Shown here: positions 38,299-42,833 of the stretch, piece after piece | Position numbering within the stretch: position 1 is the first letter of the stretch | Layout of the letters: every line of letters starts with the position of its first letter | Assembly (NCBI GenBank): GCA_022511185.1 | Contig: JAFLSA010000004.1 | Coordinates: 1-42,833 of the forward strand | Direction: 5' to 3' | Origin: Eubacterium sp. | GTDB taxonomy: Bacteria; Bacillota; Clostridia; Oscillospirales; Acutalibacteraceae | DNA: 42,833 bases | Translations under genes and position numbers: made by a program | The notes under the pieces: generated by a model | Database searches by the model: none | What the model saw: only the letters and a program-made list of their open reading frames with translations | What the model was told of the DNA's origin: nothing

Positions 38299-40995
38299 TT
38301 ACCCTCTTTTTTCTCTTATTTCAAGGACGCCTGACTTAACATTCTCATCAAATGTAAACTCAAGCGAGCCTTTGTTTCTTTCGTTAAACTGAATTTCCTC
38401 ACCGTTAAGAAATGCTGTGTACTCAGCATCATCAGAAAGCGTAACAATCATTGTATACCGCTCATTCTCACCAAAATATTTAAAGGAAATTTCAGCGCTT
38501 TTATCGGTAGTTTTCTGATAATCTGTCCAGACATCAAAGCCTGTTGTGACCGTCTGAGGCTTGAAATATGCATTTGCCCAGATGCAAATCGGAGCTGAAA
38601 GTCCGCCGAAATTATGGAACCAGCCGCCACGCCTTGTGGCTATGCCGAAGCATTCATACGTGTAATAGGAAAAGTCCGTCTCCTCCTTCCACATATCAAG
38701 CGCACGCTCAGCAATCTCAAAAGCAAAATCAGCTTCGCCGTTATCAAGCATCGTTTTCCACACATACCACTGATGGCTCATCCAGACGTTGCCGTTCCAG
38801 TAGCCGTCATCAAAATAGTATGATGCGGACATATCAACGGCGGAAATGCCTGCCTGTGACCACATTTCATCAGGGTTTTTGATATGCTCGATAATTCTCT
38901 TTTTACGCTCACCCTTGACTGCACCTGCAACGATAGGATAGATACCGTCCATACCCTTGTTCCAGTTTTCGCCGTCGGCAGTTTTCATAATGCCTGTTAT
39001 GTTCCCCTGCTCGTCATAGAGCGTGTAGCCGAAATATCCGCTTTCTTCATCCCATGCAAACTCGTTGAGTGCTTTCGTTGAATATTCAATATCAGCGTCA
39101 TAAACCTTGATATCATCAAGTCTGCCGAGTGAATGTGCAACCATTTTCATAATCTTTCCTGCACGGATAATCTGAGCAGTAGAAAGACAAGGGCACGTAT
39201 ATTTTTCTGCCTTATTTGCAATCATTTCCACCTGAGCAGGATAATCGTCCATACCGCAGTGAGAATACCAGTAATCGTATGTAGTTAAAAGTCCGTTATT
39301 GAACTTTGCGCAGGTTGACGCGTGATTTCTGCCACGCAAAAACTCATAGTAAATCTTTGCTTTATCATAAAGGAATGCAATTTTTTCCTTATCCTCAGTC
39401 CTCTTTAAAAGCTCAAGATACTCTGCAAACTGAGTAGGCACAAGCGAGCCGTGAAGGAGAAATGCAAAGTCCTTGTTCGTATCGTCACAAAGGTACATAT
39501 CAAGCGCATATTGGCACAAGTCCTTAGAAAATTCCAGAAGACCCATACCGATAAAACCGCTGTCCCAAGTATAAAAGCTGTCCCACCTCTTGCCCGGTGC
39601 GTGATGGATTACGTTCTCGCCATGGCGATAGACGGGATAAACAACATTAGTTAAAAGAGTTGATTTGAGAATTTCAGTAGAAAGACTGTATTTTTTGCCT
39701 GCCTCGTTAAACTCTGTTACTGTGTCACCCGACTTGGCATTTTCATAGATTTTCTCATATTCATCATCAGTGAGAGGCTTAAACACCTCATTTGACAAAA
39801 CGACGTATTCAATATGTGAGGTATTTGGTTTGATGAAAATTGACTTGATAAGCGTATTATGAAAAAATCCCTCGTCACTTGATTTTCGCAGAAATGAACC
39901 TGAGAAGGTTTCCTTTAAATCGTCATAAGTGTGGTCGCCGTTTGAAAGACGGTTGATAAGCGCATCCTCAAGCGAGCCTGACTCCAACACTCTTTCCCTT
40001 GTGTTTTCGTTGTGAGTTAAAATGTAAAACGGCGTTTCAACTCCGTCATATGTAAGAGCAGTTCTGTGACCTTTTCCTGCTTTCTCTGTTTTAATCTCAG
40101 GAACATATGGAAAGGGCACCTTTTCAGTTGTAAGCTTTGATTTGTCTTTCTCCTCAATCACTGCAAGAAAATCAAGCTCAACACCTGCCGTGCCTGCGCT
40201 TTCAAGCGTGAACGCTTCCATATACGGAAGATAAGCAAAGGTAAGCTCGTCACTGTTTTTAAGAGTAATGCTGACGCCGTTCATGTCAAAAACAGCATCG
40301 CCGTCTGTAACGCTCCTGTATCTTACGGCAATTACAGGATTATCAAAGCCGTCTGCCTTGATTTTATACGAAACCTTATCCCCTTTTTCGCAGCCGAACG
40401 GCTTAAGATTCAAGTAGTGAACGTGGTCGTTACCGCATCTGTCGCCAAGACCTTTACCGAGATAAAAGTCCTTATCGGCAAACATACCTTTAAACATACC
40501 GTCAGGATTTTCCTCATCCCATGGGCGTGCAACCTTGTATGAATATTCCTCATAATCATTAGCCGTTTTTAAGACACATTTATCAGGCGTATTAACCTTA
40601 CAGTAGGTAGGATACGGAAATTCAAGTGCGCCGAAAACGTTTAATATACAGTTTTGCGTAAGTGGTGTGTTATTAAAAAATTCACAGCGCATTAAATATG
40701 AGTTGTCCTTTATTTTTGAAAAGGAAACATCGGCATAAACCTGATCCTTCCACATAAGCTCATATCTGTAGGAAAAATACGTATAATCGCTTTTACAGTG
40801 CCACAAATGGTAATTTGAGGGAACTGTAACGTTTGGCACAGGCGTTGCGCTGTTCCAAAGAGTAGGATGAACAGAAAAATCAAATCTTGCACCGACATCT
40901 CTCATTGAGTCGATAATCTTTGAAATTCCCATGTATTTTTTAGAATACGGTCCCCATTCGGGCATCATAATTTTATTTGAAAAAGTCTTGCTCAT
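38299..40995 (-). CDS. MGH1/GH63-like glycoside hydrolase
   Basis: An 898-residue protein from the chosen ATG. An N-terminal beta-sandwich of roughly 300 residues precedes an (alpha/alpha)6 barrel: KRWDSFYTWDSGFIGMGLLEFS, LHGSLVPTQFAEYLELLK, YDYWYSHCGMDDYPAQVEM, FDDGYWNGNVWMSHQWYVWKTML and WFHNFGGLSAPICIWANAYF. WDSG and GYWNG-W are the inverting-enzyme features of GH63/GH37-related alpha-glucosidases and mannosylglycerate hydrolases. There is no signal peptide; the likely substrate is an intracellular alpha-glucoside. The ATG follows GAGGAATTACTA; a longer TTG-started frame would run through the promoter. It is the first gene of an operon with the metallophosphoesterase. Confidence 0.82.
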   Translation of the reverse strand: MSKTFSNKIMMPEWGPYSKKYMGISKIIDSMRDVGARFDFSVHPTLWNSATPVPNVTVPSNYHLWHCKSDYTYFSYRYELMWKDQVYADVSFSKIKDNSYLMRCEFFNNTPLTQNCILNVFGALEFPYPTYCKVNTPDKCVLKTANDYEEYSYKVARPWDEENPDGMFKGMFADKDFYLGKGLGDRCGNDHVHYLNLKPFGCEKGDKVSYKIKADGFDNPVIAVRYRSVTDGDAVFDMNGVSITLKNSDELTFAYLPYMEAFTLESAGTAGVELDFLAVIEEKDKSKLTTEKVPFPYVPEIKTEKAGKGHRTALTYDGVETPFYILTHNENTRERVLESGSLEDALINRLSNGDHTYDDLKETFSGSFLRKSSDEGFFHNTLIKSIFIKPNTSHIEYVVLSNEVFKPLTDDEYEKIYENAKSGDTVTEFNEAGKKYSLSTEILKSTLLTNVVYPVYRHGENVIHHAPGKRWDSFYTWDSGFIGMGLLEFSKDLCQYALDMYLCDDTNKDFAFLLHGSLVPTQFAEYLELLKRTEDKEKIAFLYDKAKIYYEFLRGRNHASTCAKFNNGLLTTYDYWYSHCGMDDYPAQVEMIANKAEKYTCPCLSTAQIIRAGKIMKMVAHSLGRLDDIKVYDADIEYSTKALNEFAWDEESGYFGYTLYDEQGNITGIMKTADGENWNKGMDGIYPIVAGAVKGERKKRIIEHIKNPDEMWSQAGISAVDMSASYYFDDGYWNGNVWMSHQWYVWKTMLDNGEADFAFEIAERALDMWKEETDFSYYTYECFGIATRRGGWFHNFGGLSAPICIWANAYFKPQTVTTGFDVWTDYQKTTDKSAEISFKYFGENERYTMIVTLSDDAEYTAFLNGEEIQFNERNKGSLEFTFDENVKSGVLEIREKRG

Positions 40996-41028
40996 TAGTA
41001 ATTCCTCAACGCTTAATGGTATAAATTT

Positions 41029-41057
41029 ATTATCTAACTTTTGGGTAACTTTGTCAA
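41029..41057 (-). promoter_or_regulatory. Promoter of the MGH1-like glycosidase operon
   Basis: On the minus strand TTGACA (41052-41057), a 17-base spacer and GATAAT (41029-41034). It lies within the upstream part of the longest frame, which supports the later start at 40995. Confidence 0.7.
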
Positions 41058-41105
41058 TAGGCAAAGCAGCTCAAATCCAAACCGCCTAAAACAAACAAAG
41101 TAATA

Positions 41106-41134
41106 TTGACAAAACAGGTAACATGGAGTAACAT
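41106..41134 (+). promoter_or_regulatory. Promoter of the polysaccharide regulatory operon
   Basis: TTGACA (41106-41111), a 17-base spacer and TAACAT (41129-41134), followed by AGACGGAGAAAGAT before the ATG at 41175. Confidence 0.6.
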
Positions 41135-41174
41135 ATATAGTGATAAATTATAGTTTAGAAAGACGGAGAAAGAT

Positions 41175-41936
41175 ATGAATATTGATGCAAATGTTCAAAA
41201 AATTATTACCCTTCTCATAAAAAGATGGAAAATAATCATTTTATTTGCACTTTTAGGAACACTGCTTGCATATTTCTATACTGCTAATTTCACGACCCTG
41301 ACATATTCGTCAAGCGTTGAGTTTTTGGCATATGCGCAGGATACACAGCAGGAGCTGTCTGATTCAACAGCGGCTGCTCAGCAGGCAAGTAATACAAGCA
41401 AAATGAATTATGCCATTAAGATGCTTGACACTTATATCGAGCTTTTCAAGACAAACGAATTCAACCAGACTATTGCAACTGATTTAAACGATACTTATAA
41501 CACCTCTTACACCGCAGGGCAGATTAAAGGCGCTGTTTCGTATGAGGAGGTTAATGGTACGTCAATGTTCAAGGTTACGGTGACAACTACCAATGCCGAT
41601 ATGTCCTATCAGATTGCAAAGCAGCTTGAGACAAGCATTCCCGAAAAAATGAAAAACACAAATAACAGTCTTGTTATGGCATCTGTAGAGGATACGGCAC
41701 TCAAAGCAAGTGCTTCGGAAAGTCTCGGCTATCCTAAAAAATGCTTAGTCGGCTTCGTGGCAGGTGCAGTGCTTGCAGCTGCTTACATCATTTTGCGCGA
41801 TCTGCTTGACGTTCGTATTAGAGGTAACGATAACTTAAGCGATCGTTACGGCATACCTGTACTCGGCACGATACCTGAATTTGAATTAAAAGTATCCGGC
41901 AATAAGAACTCAAAACAGAAAGGGGGCAGCAAATAA
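41175..41936 (+). CDS. Wzz/YveK-type chain-length regulator and BY-kinase modulator
   Basis: A 253-residue protein with two membrane helices bounding an external domain: N-terminal WKIIILFALLGTLLAYFYT and C-terminal CLVGFVAGAVLAAAYIILRDLL. The outside part has the polysaccharide co-polymerase fold (NYAIKMLDTYIELFKTNEFNQTIATDLN). The short cytoplasmic tail ending in GSK should activate the kinase. In Firmicutes this modulator (CapA, YwqC, YveK) is separate from its kinase, as here. The stop overlaps the kinase start by one base. It opens an operon cut by the end of the window. Confidence 0.92.
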   Translation: MNIDANVQKIITLLIKRWKIIILFALLGTLLAYFYTANFTTLTYSSSVEFLAYAQDTQQELSDSTAAAQQASNTSKMNYAIKMLDTYIELFKTNEFNQTIATDLNDTYNTSYTAGQIKGAVSYEEVNGTSMFKVTVTTTNADMSYQIAKQLETSIPEKMKNTNNSLVMASVEDTALKASASESLGYPKKCLVGFVAGAVLAAAYIILRDLLDVRIRGNDNLSDRYGIPVLGTIPEFELKVSGNKNSKQKGGSK

Positions 41937-42778
41937 TGGCTAATAAAAAATCAAGCAAGCTTTCAGCTCAATCGTCTTCCCGTTATTTGCTTGAAAACGC
42001 CCCTATTCAGCCGTCTCTAAAATTCAGAATTGAAGAAGCATACAAAACTATCCGTGCAAATATTATGTTCTCCGTAATGAAAAAGGGCTGTAAAATAATA
42101 GTTGTTTCATCTTCTATTCCAAATGAAGGAAAGACAACGACCACGGTTAATTTAGCTGTAAGCATTTCTCAGGCAGACCAAAAGGTTTTGCTCATTGACG
42201 GAGACCTCAGAAAGCCAAAAATTCATAATTATTTTTCTATTGCAAATTCTCCGGGACTTACAAATTATCTTGGAGATAAGATTTCAGGTAAGAGATATGC
42301 TGATTTGTTCAGTGTTATCCACCCTACTGAATATGAAAATCTCAGTGTGCTTTGCTCAGGTACAGTTCCGCCTAATCCCGCAGAGCTTTTAGGCTCCGAG
42401 CTTATGGCTGAATTTCTGAATGACGTCAGCAAGGATTTTGATTATATTATTATTGACACTCCCCCTGTAAACGTTGTGTCAGACTCTCTGCCTCTTATCA
42501 GAGAATCAGACGGTGTTGTCCTTGTTGTGCGTTCTAACCGTTCAACACATCCTGAGCTTCAGAAAGCACTTTCGGCTCTTGAATTTATTGATGCAAAAAT
42601 CTTAGGCTTTGTTGTCAACTTTGTTGAATCAAAGGCAGGCAAAAGATCCTCATACAAATACGGCAAGTACAGTAAATACGGCTATAATTCCTACGGAGGC
42701 TATGGCTATGGATACGGCTATGGATATTATAATTCTAACAGAAATAAATATGAATCCAGAAACGATCCAAGAAATTAA
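41936..42778 (+). CDS. BY-kinase (CpsD/CapB family tyrosine kinase)
   Basis: A 280-residue cytoplasmic kinase. Walker A is SSSIPNEGKTTTT (58-70), Walker A' LLIDGDLRKPK (85-95), Walker B YIIIDTPPVNVVSD, and the oligomerisation segment RIEEAYKTIRANI. The tail from about residue 233 holds 13 tyrosines interleaved with Gly, including GYGYGYGYGYY; in this family the tail is the autophosphorylation target, usually with 3-6 tyrosines. Cycles of phosphorylation control polymer length and export. The gene is coupled to the modulator, and a PHP-type phosphatase begins 15 bases downstream. Confidence 0.95.
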   Translation: MANKKSSKLSAQSSSRYLLENAPIQPSLKFRIEEAYKTIRANIMFSVMKKGCKIIVVSSSIPNEGKTTTTVNLAVSISQADQKVLLIDGDLRKPKIHNYFSIANSPGLTNYLGDKISGKRYADLFSVIHPTEYENLSVLCSGTVPPNPAELLGSELMAEFLNDVSKDFDYIIIDTPPVNVVSDSLPLIRESDGVVLVVRSNRSTHPELQKALSALEFIDAKILGFVVNFVESKAGKRSSYKYGKYSKYGYNSYGGYGYGYGYGYYNSNRNKYESRNDPRN

Positions 42779-42792
42779 GGAGTGTTTTAAGA

Positions 42793-42833
42793 GTGCTTAT
42801 TAACAATCTTGTAGAAACTCACTGTCACATACT
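42793..42833 (+). CDS. CpsB/CapC-type PHP tyrosine phosphatase, start only
   Basis: A GTG behind AAGGAG (10-base gap) opens a frame reading MLINNLVETHCHI to the window edge. The H-x-H at the start (HCHI) is the first metal-binding motif of the PHP-family phosphatases (CpsB, YwqE) that remove phosphate from BY-kinases. Their gene usually follows the kinase. Only 13 residues are visible, so this rests on motif plus context. Confidence 0.65.
   Translation, partial: MLINNLVETHCHI

Noticed and set aside
38299-41064. Longer start of the MGH1-like gene at 41064
   Set aside because: That TTG has no ribosome site, and the extension contains a consensus promoter; the ATG at 40995 has GAGGAA upstream.
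1-42833. tRNA, rRNA, CRISPR, insertion sequences, origin
   Set aside because: I found no cloverleaf, repeat-spacer pattern, transposase frame, or DnaA-box cluster. The T-box leader is the only structured RNA I can support.

Overview
The window looks like chromosomal DNA from an anaerobic, endospore-forming Clostridia, probably a gut Ruminococcaceae/Oscillospiraceae relative. This rests on moderately low GC, strong GGAGG-type ribosome binding sites with some GTG and TTG starts, a T-box leader on the leucine genes, a Bacillus-type LexA box, a complete gerA-gerB-gerC germination operon, a 2x[4Fe-4S] ferredoxin, a 2-hydroxyacyl-CoA dehydratase-like protein, and secreted polysaccharidases carrying Cys-pair repeats typical of Ruminococcus. 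No species is claimed; no database search was possible. No rRNA, tRNA, CRISPR array, insertion sequence or prophage was seen.

Layout. 1-1.4 kb: start of a 2-hydroxyacyl-CoA dehydratase-family gene, translationally coupled to a CooC-like ATPase. 1.5-6.6 kb: single genes, namely a secreted DNase I-fold phosphatase/nuclease, an AraC-kinase fusion, a Nudix hydrolase, an HprK-like P-loop protein, and an SOS-regulated Y-family polymerase with a LexA box at its promoter. 6.7-10.1 kb: T-box-controlled leucine operon leuA - small membrane protein - leuB. 10.2-11.2 kb: a divergent XRE regulator/membrane protein pair with two palindromic operator-like sites. 11.3-16.4 kb: a PRTase, GH43, BioY and a large secreted GH30 enzyme. 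16.5-18.6 kb: small enzymes and a ferredoxin. 18.6-20.8 kb: the conserved darA-holB-ricT cluster. 20.9-24.3 kb: AEC transporter, 7-TM protein, citrate synthase. 24.3-29.2 kb: the gerA-gerB-gerC operon, divergent from a DUF421-DUF4363 pair, with a truncated sporulation-like ORF at its far end. 29.2-35.8 kb: an orphan Tdi1-like immunity gene, then a co-directional run rlmD - radical SAM - DUF3916-like - PqqD-like - nucleotidyltransferase - lepA. 35.9-41.0 kb: GtrA-like protein, membrane-anchored metallophosphoesterase and an MGH1/GH63-like glycosidase. 41.1 kb to the end: start of an exopolysaccharide regulatory operon (Wzz-like modulator, BY-kinase with a Tyr/Gly tail, start of the cognate PHP phosphatase).

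Together the genes show a spore-former that degrades arabinose- and galactose/xylose-type plant polysaccharides, makes leucine under tRNA control, scavenges biotin, and makes a tyrosine-phosphorylation-controlled polysaccharide. The least explained parts are the CooC/dehydratase pair, the dispersed HprK-like/PqqD/nucleotidyltransferase set (resembling accessory parts of Firmicutes lasso-peptide loci but with no precursor here), the AraC-aminoglycoside-kinase-like fusion, the small membrane protein inside the leucine operon, and the XRE/membrane protein module. Promoter and terminator calls are by eye; coordinates may be off by a base.
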